Part shown: positions 26,381-36,172 of the stretch, piece by piece | Layout of the letters: each line of letters opens with the position of its first letter | Numbering within the stretch: position 1 is the stretch's first letter | DNA from: Muribaculum intestinale | GTDB lineage: Bacteria; Bacteroidota; Bacteroidia; Bacteroidales; Muribaculaceae | Direction of reading: 5' to 3' | NCBI RefSeq assembly: GCF_002201515.1 | Contig: NZ_CP021421.1 | Coordinates: 3,224,001-3,288,000, forward strand | DNA length: 64,000 nucleotides | Made by a program: the position numbers and the translations under genes | The notes under the pieces: model-generated | Seen by the model: the letters and a program-made list of their open reading frames with translations, nothing else | The model's database searches: none | What the model was told of the DNA's origin: nothing

Positions 26381-26488
26381 ACCGGAATACTGAAATTTAA
26401 GGATCTGAATATTGTCTGCGGATAAGCGCCATACCCGCAACCGGCCGACATAATAGGGGGTAAAAAGGGGAAATGGGCAAATCGAGTG

Positions 26489-26522
26489 CAAAAGTAGCGA
26501 TAAAATTCATTAATTTTGCAAA
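26489..26522 (-). promoter_or_regulatory. Candidate nhaD promoter
   Basis: On the minus strand TACTTTTG (26489-26496) fits the -7 box TAnnTTTG. TTTG (26519-26522) lies 22 bp upstream, slightly longer than the usual 19-21 bp. The predicted start is about 100 bp before the nhaD ATG. Confidence 0.5.
26511..26518 (+). promoter_or_regulatory. Candidate -7 box of rlmD
   Basis: TAATTTTG fits TAnnTTTG, 25 bp before the rlmD ATG, back to back with the nhaD promoter. No -33 element is obvious. Confidence 0.45.
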
Positions 26523-26543
26523 AAAATTTCGCAGAAGAAACAG

Positions 26544-27956
26544 ATGTCAAGAAAACGCAAGGAGCTCCCGGTACTGGAGCATATAGAGATAGCCGATGTC
26601 GCCGCCGAAGGGAATGCCCTCGCACGTGTAGACGGACTGGTCGTGTTTGTGCCGTTTGCCGCACCAGGCGACATTGCCGACATAAAGTTGCTGAAAAAGC
26701 GCAAAAGCTATGCCGACGGCCGCATCGAGCGCCTGATTACTCCCGGAGAGATACGTGTGGCGCCCCGTTGCGACCATTTCACAATATGCGGCGGATGCCG
26801 CTGGCAGCATCTCCCCTACTCTTTTCAGCTGCAATGCAAGCAGCGCCAGGTAGAGGATGCCGTACAGCGCATCGCCAAAGTGGATGCGCCGGAAATCAAC
26901 CCTATTCTGGGTTCGTCGGATATATGGGAGTACCGCAACAAAATGGAGTATACATTCTCCAACAAAAAATGGCTTACACGTGAGCAGCTTGAATCAGGCG
27001 AGGAATTCACCGACCGCGACGGAGCCGGATTCCACATCCCCGGCGCATTCGACAAGGTGCTCGACATAGAGTGTTGCCACCTTCAGGACAATCTGGGCAA
27101 CCGTCTGCGCAACTTCATCCGCGATTACGGCCGCTCACACGGATACACATTCTACGACCTGCGCCAGCAGCAGGGCTTGCTGCGCAACCTGATGGTACGT
27201 ATCGCATCGACAGGCGAGGTGATGGCTCTGATGCAGTTTGGCGAAGATGACCGCGAGAAAATCGAGTCACTGCTCAACGCCGTAGCGACCGAATTTCCGG
27301 AAATCACATCGCTGCTTTATGTTATCAACACCAAAGTCAACGATACTATCGGCGACCAGACTGTAGTGACATTCGAAGGCCGCGACTATATCGAGGAAGA
27401 GATGGAGGGACTCCGATTCCGCATCGGCCCGAAATCATTCTACCAGACCAACTCGCGCCAGGCATATGAACTCTACAAGGTGGCCAGAAAGTTTGCCGGA
27501 CTGTCGGGCAATGAACTCGTCTACGACCTCTATACCGGCACGGGCACCATAGCCAACTTCGTGGCAGAAAACTCCCGCAAGGTAATAGGCATAGAATATG
27601 TAGCCGAAGCCATTGAGGACGCTAAAATCAACTCGGCAGCCAACGGCATCGAAAATACCGAATTCTTTGCCGGCGACATGAAAGATGTGCTCACCGACGG
27701 ATTTATCGAAATCCACGGACGCCCGGAAGTGATGATTGTAGACCCTCCTCGCGCCGGCATGCACGAAGATGTGGTAGGAGTGATACTCAATGCCGAACCT
27801 GAGCGCATAGTATACGTAAGCTGCAATCCCGCCACACAGGCACGCGACCTCGCTATGCTCGACGCCAAGTACCGCATAGAGGAGATACAGCCGGTAGACA
27901 TGTTCCCGCATACAGCCCATGTGGAGAATGTGGTAAAACTGGTGAAACGGGGCTGA
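26544..27956 (+). CDS. rlmD: 23S rRNA (uracil-C5) methyltransferase, RlmD/TrmA family
   Basis: A 470-residue SAM-dependent RNA m5U methyltransferase. An N-terminal TRAM domain (about residues 8-65) is followed by an iron-sulfur cluster motif CDHFTICGGCRW...C. The catalytic domain has the SAM site DLYTGTGTIANF, the motif IVDPPRAGMHEDV and the nucleophilic cysteine in IVYVSCNPATQARDL. Bacteroidetes often carry two paralogues (RlmCD/RlmD type), so the exact target uridine (U1939 or U747) is uncertain. Length is normal. Confidence 0.9.
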   Translation: MSRKRKELPVLEHIEIADVAAEGNALARVDGLVVFVPFAAPGDIADIKLLKKRKSYADGRIERLITPGEIRVAPRCDHFTICGGCRWQHLPYSFQLQCKQRQVEDAVQRIAKVDAPEINPILGSSDIWEYRNKMEYTFSNKKWLTREQLESGEEFTDRDGAGFHIPGAFDKVLDIECCHLQDNLGNRLRNFIRDYGRSHGYTFYDLRQQQGLLRNLMVRIASTGEVMALMQFGEDDREKIESLLNAVATEFPEITSLLYVINTKVNDTIGDQTVVTFEGRDYIEEEMEGLRFRIGPKSFYQTNSRQAYELYKVARKFAGLSGNELVYDLYTGTGTIANFVAENSRKVIGIEYVAEAIEDAKINSAANGIENTEFFAGDMKDVLTDGFIEIHGRPEVMIVDPPRAGMHEDVVGVILNAEPERIVYVSCNPATQARDLAMLDAKYRIEEIQPVDMFPHTAHVENVVKLVKRG

Positions 27957-27970
27957 CCACTCGACCATTG

Positions 27971-28026
27971 ACTACACACTGCGCCCCGGCCCGGGAAAGT
28001 TCCCGTGCCGGGGCGCAGTGTGTAGT
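27971..28026. terminator. Bidirectional terminator between rlmD and the CYTH gene
   Basis: Perfect 20-bp outer arms (ACTACACACTGCGCCCCGGC and complement) plus an inner CGGGAA/TTCCCG stem. It starts 14 bp after the rlmD stop and ends 9 bp before the stop of the convergent CYTH gene. No T run, but a very stable structure. Confidence 0.7.
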
Positions 28027-28035
28027 GGCAGCACT

Positions 28036-28521
28036 TCAGACAAGACGCCCGTCGACAACACGCAGATTGTCGGCAGAGGCCATCACCGAATTATAGTACC
28101 GGGTATTGCCTGTGACCTCCTTCCCTACAAAGTCGGGGATAGCCACCTCCTCGTTTTCATCCGACAACTCTACCTCAGCCACTACAAGCCCCTCATAGTG
28201 ACCATGGAATTCGTCGACTTCCCACATATGCCCTTCGTGGGGCACACGGTAGCGCTCCTTGTCGATAACAGCTCCCGCCGCACAGCGCTCAAGCATGCGC
28301 ATGGCATCGTCGACAGGAATCTCATACTCCCATTCGTCGCGCACAGAGCCGATATTTGCACCCTTGACAGTAAGGTAAGCATTGTCGCCACACAACCGGA
28401 CCCTTATCGTGGCCCTTATCTCAGTCGAGAGATACCCCTGCATAATACGAGTACTGCCGACTGCCATGTGCCGGTAATCGTGGTTCTTTACCAAAAATTT
28501 GCGCTCTATTTCTACAGCCAT
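28036..28521 (-). CDS. CYTH-domain phosphohydrolase (triphosphatase-like)
   Basis: 161 residues from the ATG at 28521 (MAVEIERKFLVKNHDYR), carrying the EIERKFLV motif that begins every CYTH/triphosphate tunnel enzyme. Charged strands follow in the usual alternating pattern: 'TIRVRLCGDNAYLTVKG', 'EWEYEIPV', 'KERYRVPHEGHMWEVDEFHG', 'LVVAEVELSDENE'. Such tunnel enzymes hydrolyse inorganic triphosphate, thiamine triphosphate or similar with Mg2+. Bacterial single-domain versions are mostly tripolyphosphatases, so that is the best guess. Confidence 0.88.
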   Translation of the reverse strand: MAVEIERKFLVKNHDYRHMAVGSTRIMQGYLSTEIRATIRVRLCGDNAYLTVKGANIGSVRDEWEYEIPVDDAMRMLERCAAGAVIDKERYRVPHEGHMWEVDEFHGHYEGLVVAEVELSDENEEVAIPDFVGKEVTGNTRYYNSVMASADNLRVVDGRLV

Positions 28522-28591
28522 AATCGATGCTTTTATTAGCAAATATAGTCCATTTTTAGATATGCGAGGCTACATTGTTGTATTTTTTTAT

Positions 28592-28599
28592 TAAATTTG
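28592..28599 (+). promoter_or_regulatory. Candidate -7 box of parE
   Basis: TAAATTTG fits TAnnTTTG, 54 bp before the parE ATG. The closest TTG is only 11-14 bp upstream, so the -33 part is weak. Confidence 0.4.
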
Positions 28600-28653
28600 T
28601 GAATTGATTAGGCAGGTATGATTCTCTTACCGCATTTTTAACTATCAGACAGA

Positions 28654-30627
28654 ATGGCATCCACCAACTCAGAACAAGAATACACTCCACAACTTCCCGA
28701 CGAGGCTCCCGAAGCCAACGAACCGCAACTGCCATCAAACTACACCGGCGACGACATCAAGACACTCGACTGGCGCGAGCATATACGCCTGCGTCCCGGC
28801 ATGTATATCGGAAGCCTGGGCGACGGCTCGCAGAGCGACGATGGCGTGTACGTGCTGCTGAAGGAAGTGCTCGACAACGCCATCGACGAGTATATGATGG
28901 GGTTCGGAAAGCATATCGAAGTGACTGTTACCGACACGACCATCACTGTAAGGGACTTCGGACGCGGCATACCGCTGGACAAAATCGTAGATGTCAGCTC
29001 AAAGATGAATACCGGAGCGAAATATGACTCAAAGGCGTTTAAAAAGTCGGTGGGTCTGAATGGAGTCGGCATCAAGGCGGTAAATGCGCTCTCGACGGAT
29101 TTTTACATACAGAGCTGGCGCGACGGCATGACCCATGCCGTCGACTACAAGCGTGCGGAAATCATAAGCGACAGCCGGGTGGAGGCCTCCGACCAGCCCA
29201 ACGGCACACTTGTGCGCTTCACTCCCGACGCCACCATATTCCGCGATTACCGCTATCACGAGGAGTATATCGTGCGTCTGATTAAAAACTATACTTTCCT
29301 CAACACCGGACTGTCTATATTTCTCAACGGCAAACGCTACTATTCGCGCAACGGTCTGCTCGACCTGCTGAAAGAAAATATGACGCAGGACCCGCTTTAT
29401 CCGATAATACACCTGCGCAGCGACGATATCGAATGTGTTCTCACCCACACAAAGCAGTTTGGCGAAGAATATTATTCATTTGTCAACGGCCAGCACACCA
29501 CGCAGGGCGGCTCCCACCTCACAGCTTTCCGCGAGGCACTGTCCAGAACTATCAAGGAACATTTCGGCAAAAACTTCGAGTATTCCGACATAAGGGGAGG
29601 CATCGTGGCCGCCATATCGGTAAAGATTGAAGAGCCGGTGTTTGACTCGCAGGCAAAAATCAAGCTCACGTCGCGCGACATGGGCCCCAACGGACCGAGC
29701 GTAGCAAAATTCATCGGTGATTTTGTAAAAAAGGAACTCGACAATTATCTGCATATCAATCTTGACACTGCCGACATACTCCTTAAGAAGATACAGCAGA
29801 ACGAAAAGGAACGCAAGGCAATGGCCGGTGTCACAAAGGCTGTGCGCGAGAAAGCAAAGAAAATAGCCCTGCACAACAAGAAGCTGCTCGACTGCCGTGT
29901 GCATCTCAGCGATACCAAGGGGGATGAAGAGCGCAAAAACGCCTCGTCGATATTCATAACCGAGGGTGACTCAGCCGCCGGCTCAATCACCAAGATACGC
30001 GATGTCGACACCCAGGCTGTATTCTCACTGCGAGGCAAGCCTCTCAACACCTACGGCATGCCTCTTGTCGACGTGTATAAGAACGACGAATTCGCCCTGC
30101 TGCGTGCGGCCCTCAACATAGAGGACAGCATCGACGACCTGCGCTACAACAACGTGATTATAGCCACCGACGCCGATGTCGACGGAATGCACATACGCCT
30201 GCTTCTGCTCACATACTTCCTCCAGTTTTTCCCCGAGCTGATAAAGAAAGGGCATGTATACGTGTTGCAGACCCCGCTTTTCAGAGTAAGAAACAAGAAT
30301 GTAAACCGCCGGCGTGGCGCAGCCAAAGGGAAAAAAAGTTCAGTCGCCGACGAAACATATTACTGTTACAGCGAGGAGGAGCGTGTAGCTGCGATAGCCA
30401 GGCTCGGCAACAATGCCGAGATAACCCGATTCAAAGGTCTCGGAGAGATTTCTCCCGAAGAGTTCCGCGGATTTATCGGGCCCGAAATGCGGCTCGACCT
30501 CGTGACACTGCGCAAGGAAGATGCCGTAGGCGAACTGCTTGAGTTCTATATGGGCAAAAACACTTCCGAGCGACAAAATTTCATCATTGACAACCTTGTA
30601 GTAGAAGATGACTCCCAAATATCATGA
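28654..30627 (+). CDS. parE: Topoisomerase IV subunit B (ParE)
   Basis: A 657-residue GyrB/ParE-family ATPase. The GHKL fold shows '[15 protein letters not shown]', '[12 protein letters not shown]' and '[16 protein letters not shown]'. The TOPRIM domain shows '[16 protein letters not shown]' and '[18 protein letters not shown]'. The C-terminus ends with '[13 protein letters not shown]'. Absence of the GyrB-specific long insert and the divergent NALSTDF region favours ParE of Bacteroidetes over GyrB. With ParC (not in the window) it decatenates daughter chromosomes. Its last 20 bp overlap coaD. Confidence 0.9.
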   Translation: MASTNSEQEYTPQLPDEAPEANEPQLPSNYTGDDIKTLDWREHIRLRPGMYIGSLGDGSQSDDGVYVLLKEVLDNAIDEYMMGFGKHIEVTVTDTTITVRDFGRGIPLDKIVDVSSKMNTGAKYDSKAFKKSVGLNGVGIKAVNALSTDFYIQSWRDGMTHAVDYKRAEIISDSRVEASDQPNGTLVRFTPDATIFRDYRYHEEYIVRLIKNYTFLNTGLSIFLNGKRYYSRNGLLDLLKENMTQDPLYPIIHLRSDDIECVLTHTKQFGEEYYSFVNGQHTTQGGSHLTAFREALSRTIKEHFGKNFEYSDIRGGIVAAISVKIEEPVFDSQAKIKLTSRDMGPNGPSVAKFIGDFVKKELDNYLHINLDTADILLKKIQQNEKERKAMAGVTKAVREKAKKIALHNKKLLDCRVHLSDTKGDEERKNASSIFITEGDSAAGSITKIRDVDTQAVFSLRGKPLNTYGMPLVDVYKNDEFALLRAALNIEDSIDDLRYNNVIIATDADVDGMHIRLLLLTYFLQFFPELIKKGHVYVLQTPLFRVRNKNVNRRRGAAKGKKSSVADETYYCYSEEERVAAIARLGNNAEITRFKGLGEISPEEFRGFIGPEMRLDLVTLRKEDAVGELLEFYMGKNTSERQNFIIDNLVVEDDSQIS

Positions 30628-31102
30628 GCGCATAGCTCTATATCCGGGCACATTCGACCCATTCACAATAGGCCACCTGTCGATAATCAACAGAGGCCTT
30701 GAATTATTCGACCGAATAATAGTGGCCGTAGGTATCAACGACTCAAAACGATGCTACCGCCCGACATCCGAACGTGTGGAACACATAAAAGGCGTGATGG
30801 CCGATGAGCCTCGTGTAGAGGTGACAAGCTACGACGGACTTACCGTTGACGTAGCTGCCCGCCACGGAGCCCAATTCATACTTCGCGGGGTGCGTACGGT
30901 AGCCGACTATGAGTATGAGCGCAACCTCGCTTATGCCAACCGCCGCATCTCGGGAATCGAGACAGTACTGTTGTATACCCTACCCGAACTGCAGTATGTA
31001 AGCTCGACCATGGTACGCGACCTCGACCGCTGCGGCTACGACATAAGCCAGTTTGTACCAAAAGCTCCCGACTGCGAACACTCCGATACAGATATACATT
31101 AA
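30608..31102 (+). CDS. coaD: Phosphopantetheine adenylyltransferase
   Basis: A 164-residue nucleotidyltransferase. It has the T/HxGH motif in [15 protein letters not shown], the '[20 protein letters not shown]' block binding ATP and pantetheine, and ISSTMVR-like VSSTMVRDL at the C-terminal phosphate site. It catalyses the penultimate, rate-controlling step of coenzyme A synthesis. The start lies inside the end of parE (20-bp overlap), so translation is probably coupled. Confidence 0.95.
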   Translation: MTPKYHERIALYPGTFDPFTIGHLSIINRGLELFDRIIVAVGINDSKRCYRPTSERVEHIKGVMADEPRVEVTSYDGLTVDVAARHGAQFILRGVRTVADYEYERNLAYANRRISGIETVLLYTLPELQYVSSTMVRDLDRCGYDISQFVPKAPDCEHSDTDIH

Positions 31103-31114
31103 TATATAAGTATA

Positions 31115-31175
31115 CGGTTCGTGAGCATCATTGAGAGAATGTCCACAGACATAATCCCCAATCCTTCACGAACCG
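31115..31175 (+). repeat. Inverted repeat before the ctpA-type gene
   Basis: CGGTTCGTGA (31115-31124) and TCACGAACCG (31166-31175) are perfect 10-bp complements 41 bp apart, in the 105-bp gap between coaD and the protease gene. It could be a weak coaD terminator or a leader stem. Confidence 0.4.
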
Positions 31176-31207
31176 CCATACATTAACTTACTATCGTAAT
31201 TTTCCTG

Positions 31208-32818
31208 ATGAGACACTTTTTGTTAAGCATATTCTCTGCGGCAATGCTGGCAACAACATTCATACCCTCGGCCGCACAGATGACACCTCTGCCGGCCAAC
31301 CGAAAACTCCAGATTGCGGAAGATCTCATATCGCACTATTATGTGGAGCCTGTCGACAGAGACACAATCGTAGACGAGGCCATACGGGCAATGCTCAAGA
31401 CCCTCGACCCTCATTCTATATATTCCACCCCCGAAGAGACCAAGGAACTCAACGAACCGCTCAACGGCAACTTCTCCGGAGTTGGCATCTCGTTCAATAT
31501 GGCATCGGACACGCTGTATGTGATATCGACCATATCCGGAGGGCCTTCGGAACGTGTAGGCATACTGCCGGGCGACAGGATAATCGAGGTCGACGACACG
31601 ATTATCGCCGGTGTAAAAATGAAGAATTCCGACGTCATGCGCCGCCTGCGCGGGCCCAAGGGCTCTCGCGTCGACGTCAAGGTAATGCGTCAGAATGTGC
31701 CCGGGCTTATTGATTTTTCCATCACCCGCGCCGATATACCCATATACAGTGTCGACGCAAGCTATATGGCCGACCCCACAACAGGCTATATACGTATATC
31801 GCGCTTTGCCGAACAGACTCCCAAGGAATTTTCGGAAGCTCTTGAAAAGTTGAAAAAAGAGGGGATGAAAAATCTCATCATTGACCTTCAGGGAAATGGC
31901 GGAGGATATCTGAACGCCGCCCAGGAAATTGCAGCGCATTTCCTCGACAAAGGCGATATGATAGTATACACCGAAGGGCCAAAGACACCCAACCATACAT
32001 ACCGCGCGCCTCGCGACGGTGACTTCCACGACGGACGTGTGGTAGTGCTTGTCGACCAATATTCGGCCTCGGCCAGCGAGATTCTGTCAGGAGCCATCCA
32101 GGACCATGACCGTGGTGTAATCACCGGGCGACGTACTTTCGGAAAAGGATTGGTACAGCGGCCGTTTCCGTTTCCTGACGGATCAATGATACGTCTCACT
32201 GTTGCAAAATATTACACCCCGTCGGGGCGCTGCATACAGAAGCCCTATGTAAAGGGCGACATCGACGACTATGCACTCGACATCAAAAAGCGCTTTGACT
32301 CGGGCGAACTGATGCATCCCGACAGTCTGCGCAAGGTGATGCCCGACAGTCTGCGTTTTACCACACTTAAGAAACAACGCACGGTGTATGGCGGAGGAGG
32401 CATAATGCCCGATGTAGCCGTGCCACTCGACACGGCATGGTTCACTCCATACTACCGCGACCTGATGGCCAAAGGCATGATTGTAAAATATACAATCGGA
32501 TATATCGACAGCCACCGCGCCTCGCTGCTTCGCGACTATCCTACGGTCGATGACTTTGCCAACCGGTTCGACGTAACCCCCGGAATGCTCGATTCTCTCA
32601 CAAAGAGTGCCGAGGACGAAGGTGTGAAAATGAACCGGGAAGAATATGAAAAGAGCCGCGAATATATATCGATGGTAGTAAAAGCGATGCTTGCACGCGA
32701 CCTCTACGACGCAGGCTCGTACTACCGCATTGCCAACATGCACAACCCGACATTTACCGAAGGGCTGCGACTTATCAACTCGCCCGAAGAGTACCGACGT
32801 CTGCTCGGAGGCGAATGA
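31208..32818 (+). CDS. C-terminal processing peptidase (S41, PDZ)
   Basis: A 536-residue exported protease with signal peptide through FIPSAAQ. A PDZ domain covers about residues 85-165 ('FSGVGISFNM', 'GILPGDRIIEVDD'). The S41 catalytic core includes 'LIIDLQGNGGGYLNAAQEIA' and the active-site serine in YSASASEILSGAIQD, with the catalytic lysine in RRTFGKGLVQ. The C-terminal 150 residues are a helical extension typical of Bacteroidetes CtpA/Tsp proteins. It trims or degrades periplasmic proteins. It lies 13 bp before hflX and may share its transcript. Confidence 0.92.
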   Translation: MRHFLLSIFSAAMLATTFIPSAAQMTPLPANRKLQIAEDLISHYYVEPVDRDTIVDEAIRAMLKTLDPHSIYSTPEETKELNEPLNGNFSGVGISFNMASDTLYVISTISGGPSERVGILPGDRIIEVDDTIIAGVKMKNSDVMRRLRGPKGSRVDVKVMRQNVPGLIDFSITRADIPIYSVDASYMADPTTGYIRISRFAEQTPKEFSEALEKLKKEGMKNLIIDLQGNGGGYLNAAQEIAAHFLDKGDMIVYTEGPKTPNHTYRAPRDGDFHDGRVVVLVDQYSASASEILSGAIQDHDRGVITGRRTFGKGLVQRPFPFPDGSMIRLTVAKYYTPSGRCIQKPYVKGDIDDYALDIKKRFDSGELMHPDSLRKVMPDSLRFTTLKKQRTVYGGGGIMPDVAVPLDTAWFTPYYRDLMAKGMIVKYTIGYIDSHRASLLRDYPTVDDFANRFDVTPGMLDSLTKSAEDEGVKMNREEYEKSREYISMVVKAMLARDLYDAGSYYRIANMHNPTFTEGLRLINSPEEYRRLLGGE

Positions 32819-32831
32819 ACCATTTACGATT

Positions 32832-34085
32832 ATGAAAGAAGATATAATCTCCAATCCGGTATCGGAGCGCACCGTGCTCGTAGGACTTATCACTCCTCAG
32901 CAGCCGGAAGCCAAAGCCAACGAATATCTCGACGAACTCGCGTTCCTCGCCGATACAGCCGGTGCTGTCACCGAGAAACGTTTTCTCCAGAGAGTCGACT
33001 ATCCCAACCCACGTACATTCGTAGGGAAAGGCAAACTTGAAGAAATACAGCAGTATGTCGAGGAAAACGGCATAGGACTCGTAATATTCGACGATGACCT
33101 TACGACCAAGCAGGTGGCCAATCTTGAACGCGAACTGAAGGTTAAGATTCTCGACCGTACAAGCCTTATTCTCGACATATTTGCAAAGCGCGCGCAGACA
33201 GCCAATGCGAAGACCCAGGTCGAACTGGCCCAGTACCAGTATCTGCTCCCGCGCCTTACCAGAATGTGGACCCACCTGGAGCGTCAGCGTGGCGGTATAG
33301 GCATGCGCGGTCCCGGCGAGACGCAGATTGAAACCGACCGCCGTATCATCCTCGACAAAATATCGCGCCTCAAGGCCGAACTCGTCAGAATCGACTCGCA
33401 GAAGTCAATACAGCGTAAAAATCGCGGCAAACTTACCCGAGTGGCCCTCGTAGGATATACCAACGTAGGCAAGTCCACCCTCATGAATCTGCTGAGCAAA
33501 AGCGATGTGTTCGCCGAGAACAAACTGTTCGCCACACTTGACACCACCGTGCGCAAGGTGATTATCGACAATCTGCCGTTTCTGCTTACCGACACGGTAG
33601 GATTCATACGCAAGCTCCCTACCCATCTGGTCAACTCATTCAAGTCGACACTCGACGAGGTGCGCGACGCCGACATACTTGTACATGTGGTGGATATAAG
33701 CCACCCGCAGTTTGAGGAACAGATAGAGGTTGTCAACCGCACGTTGGCCGATATCTGCGGTAAAGACAACGACAAGAAGATGATTGTCGTATTCAACAAA
33801 GTCGATGCATTCTCATATACACCCAAAGATGAGGATGACCTGACACCGCGCACAAAAGCCAATGTGTCGCTCGACGAACTTAAGGCTTCGTGGATGGCCA
33901 AACTATCAGACAACTGCGTGTTTATCTCGGCCAAAGAACAGACCAATATCGACGAACTGCGAAAGAAACTTTACGAAATGGCACGCGAGGTACACATGCA
34001 GCGGTTCCCGTACAACGACTTTTTATACCAGACCTATGAGGATCTGGAATCAGACGATACCGCCCCGACATCTGACAAGGAATAA
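32832..34085 (+). CDS. hflX: Ribosome-associated GTPase HflX
   Basis: 417 residues from the ATG at 32832 (MKEDIISNPVSERTVLVGL); the open frame extends upstream inside the protease gene but without a plausible start. The N-terminal HflX domain includes 'NPRTFVGKGKLEEIQQYVEE' and the glycine-rich GGIGMRGPGETQIETDRR. The G domain has P-loop GYTNVGKSTLMN, DTVGFIRKLP (G3), and NKVD (G4). HflX splits stalled or heat-damaged 70S ribosomes. Confidence 0.96.
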   Translation: MKEDIISNPVSERTVLVGLITPQQPEAKANEYLDELAFLADTAGAVTEKRFLQRVDYPNPRTFVGKGKLEEIQQYVEENGIGLVIFDDDLTTKQVANLERELKVKILDRTSLILDIFAKRAQTANAKTQVELAQYQYLLPRLTRMWTHLERQRGGIGMRGPGETQIETDRRIILDKISRLKAELVRIDSQKSIQRKNRGKLTRVALVGYTNVGKSTLMNLLSKSDVFAENKLFATLDTTVRKVIIDNLPFLLTDTVGFIRKLPTHLVNSFKSTLDEVRDADILVHVVDISHPQFEEQIEVVNRTLADICGKDNDKKMIVVFNKVDAFSYTPKDEDDLTPRTKANVSLDELKASWMAKLSDNCVFISAKEQTNIDELRKKLYEMAREVHMQRFPYNDFLYQTYEDLESDDTAPTSDKE

Positions 34086-34148
34086 TCTGCTTTATCACAA
34101 TACAGAGCGTAATATAAACAAATCACACAGTATTCTATCCAGACAGCA

Positions 34149-36143
34149 ATGGCTAATTTTCGAGAACTTACTATTGATGAAATCACACAGTTGCGGCAAA
34201 ACGGATGCCACAGCAACGAATGGGTACGCGTGAAGGTGGCTGACCCTTTTCAGCCATGCCACTACCACGACTGCGTATTCATAGGCGACATACGCCTTGG
34301 CATAACCGAAGGCTCATTGCGCGGGCTTGGCGGCCTCGACTTCCCGACCGGCATATACAGCGCTACGCTGCGCGACTGCGAGATAGGTGACAATGTGCGC
34401 ATAAGCCACATACGTGAATGCATCGTAAACTACCGCATAGGCTCAAACACATGCATCTCTAACGTGGGCTCCATTATATGCAACGGACGCACGGCTTTCG
34501 GCAACGGCGTGAAAGTAAACGTTATGGAGGAGACCGGAAGCAGGGTAAACCTCATATACGACAAGCTATCGGCACAGATATCTTTCCTACAGACTATCTA
34601 CGCCGAAAACACACAGCTCATCGAAGCTCTCCACAACATGATACGACGATATGCGGAAGAGCATTCGTCGGATACCGGAGAAATAGGCTCATATGTCACT
34701 ATCACCGACACAACAAGAATACAGAACGTGCGCATTCTTGACCGTGCCACGATAAGCGGAGCATCGGCTCTTATCAACGGCACCGTAGGATTCCGGGCCA
34801 CGGTAGGCTGCAATGTAATCGCTGAGAATTTCATAATCTCGTCGGAGGCGGTGGTAGAAAATTCAGTGCTGGTGCATAATGCTTTTGTAGGCCAGGCGAG
34901 CCAGATACGCAATGGCTTCACGGCCCACGATTCGGTATTCTTCGCCAACTGCCATATGGAATGCGGCGAGTCGTGCAGTATATTCGCCGGCCCACATTGC
35001 GTATCACACCACAAATCGACCCTGCTCATTGCCGGATACTACGCCTTCTTCAATGCCGGCTCCAACTCCAACCAGAGCAACCATTTATACCGTACGGGGC
35101 CTATACACAACGGCATACTCGAACATGGCTGCAAGACGGGCAGTAACAGCTACATAATATGGCCGGCTCATTTCGGCGACTTCACACTCGTGTTGGGCAA
35201 ACACAGCCGCCATCCAGACACCTCTGCCCTCCCCTTCTCCTATGCAATCGGCCAGCCTAACGGCGAGAGCCTGATATATCCCGGCGCCAACGTAAAGACA
35301 GCCGGTACCATACGCGACATCCTGAAATGGCGTATCCGCGACAAGCGAAGTCACGACATTCCCAAGCTCGATTATGTCAACACTGTATCGCTAAGCCCAC
35401 TTACAGCGATTGTATTATATAGGGCGCTGAGTGTGCTCGAACAGATTGAAGCAGACGAAAACTACGACTATCCGCGCCGTCATAACTTCAGACTCAAACG
35501 CGAGTACATACGCAAGGGACGTGAATACTATGCTCTCGCCATCGATTATTTCATGGGCGAGACAATAGTGAAGAAATTGCTCCACACACCACTTAATCCT
35601 GACAAGACTCTTTGGGAACAGCTACAGGAAGAGCCGGTAAATGTAGCGGGCGACTGGGCCGATATTGTATCGCTAATCGTTCCGGAAAGTAAAATCAAGG
35701 ATATATTCAGCTCAATCATCGACGGCACAATAACGTCGGTAGAGCAACTGTCAGAACGACTCAACTACGAGGGCTCGCAATACGACCATTATGCGTGGAC
35801 ATTCGTATGCCACAATTTCAATAAATGCTACTCGGTAAATATCGAGGACATCACTCCCGAGATATTAGTGTCGGTGATTGACCGATGGACCGAATCAGTG
35901 CGTTCGCTCGACCAGATGAGACGCGATGACGCCATGCGCGATTTCACCCAGCAGATTGGATACGACACCGATTTCGACAGTCCTGGAGAATGGCTCGATG
36001 ACAGCATGATCAACAAAGAATTCAACCCGGAGAGCAATCCTCAGATAATGTCGATGCACAATCATTATGTGCAGGCTCTTCTTGACGCCCACCAGGTGAC
36101 TACCGAACTTAAGCGCACATTCAACATCAACGACAACAAATAA
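34149..36143 (+). CDS. DUF4954 family protein (left-handed beta-helix)
   Basis: A 664-residue Bacteroidetes-specific protein. The first 350 residues contain many hexapeptide-like turns ('RDCEIGDNVRISHI', 'NYRIGSNTCISNVGSIIC', 'TVGFRATVGCNVIAE', 'NGILEHGCKTGSNSYI') that predict a left-handed beta-helix as in acyl- and sugar-nucleotidyl transferases. The C-terminal half is alpha-rich and unassigned. I recognise the whole as DUF4954, whose function is unknown; a sugar or acyl transfer role is a guess from the fold. It has no signal peptide. It follows hflX by 63 bp and precedes the TlpA-like gene by 29 bp. Confidence 0.8.
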   Translation: MANFRELTIDEITQLRQNGCHSNEWVRVKVADPFQPCHYHDCVFIGDIRLGITEGSLRGLGGLDFPTGIYSATLRDCEIGDNVRISHIRECIVNYRIGSNTCISNVGSIICNGRTAFGNGVKVNVMEETGSRVNLIYDKLSAQISFLQTIYAENTQLIEALHNMIRRYAEEHSSDTGEIGSYVTITDTTRIQNVRILDRATISGASALINGTVGFRATVGCNVIAENFIISSEAVVENSVLVHNAFVGQASQIRNGFTAHDSVFFANCHMECGESCSIFAGPHCVSHHKSTLLIAGYYAFFNAGSNSNQSNHLYRTGPIHNGILEHGCKTGSNSYIIWPAHFGDFTLVLGKHSRHPDTSALPFSYAIGQPNGESLIYPGANVKTAGTIRDILKWRIRDKRSHDIPKLDYVNTVSLSPLTAIVLYRALSVLEQIEADENYDYPRRHNFRLKREYIRKGREYYALAIDYFMGETIVKKLLHTPLNPDKTLWEQLQEEPVNVAGDWADIVSLIVPESKIKDIFSSIIDGTITSVEQLSERLNYEGSQYDHYAWTFVCHNFNKCYSVNIEDITPEILVSVIDRWTESVRSLDQMRRDDAMRDFTQQIGYDTDFDSPGEWLDDSMINKEFNPESNPQIMSMHNHYVQALLDAHQVTTELKRTFNINDNK

Positions 36144-36172
36144 GACCAAACAACCATTTCTACAATATAGAT

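Noticed and set aside
31208..34085. A long HflX reading frame starting at 32691
   Set aside because: The extra 47 codons lie inside the protease gene and do not look like HflX; the ATG at 32832 is the natural start.
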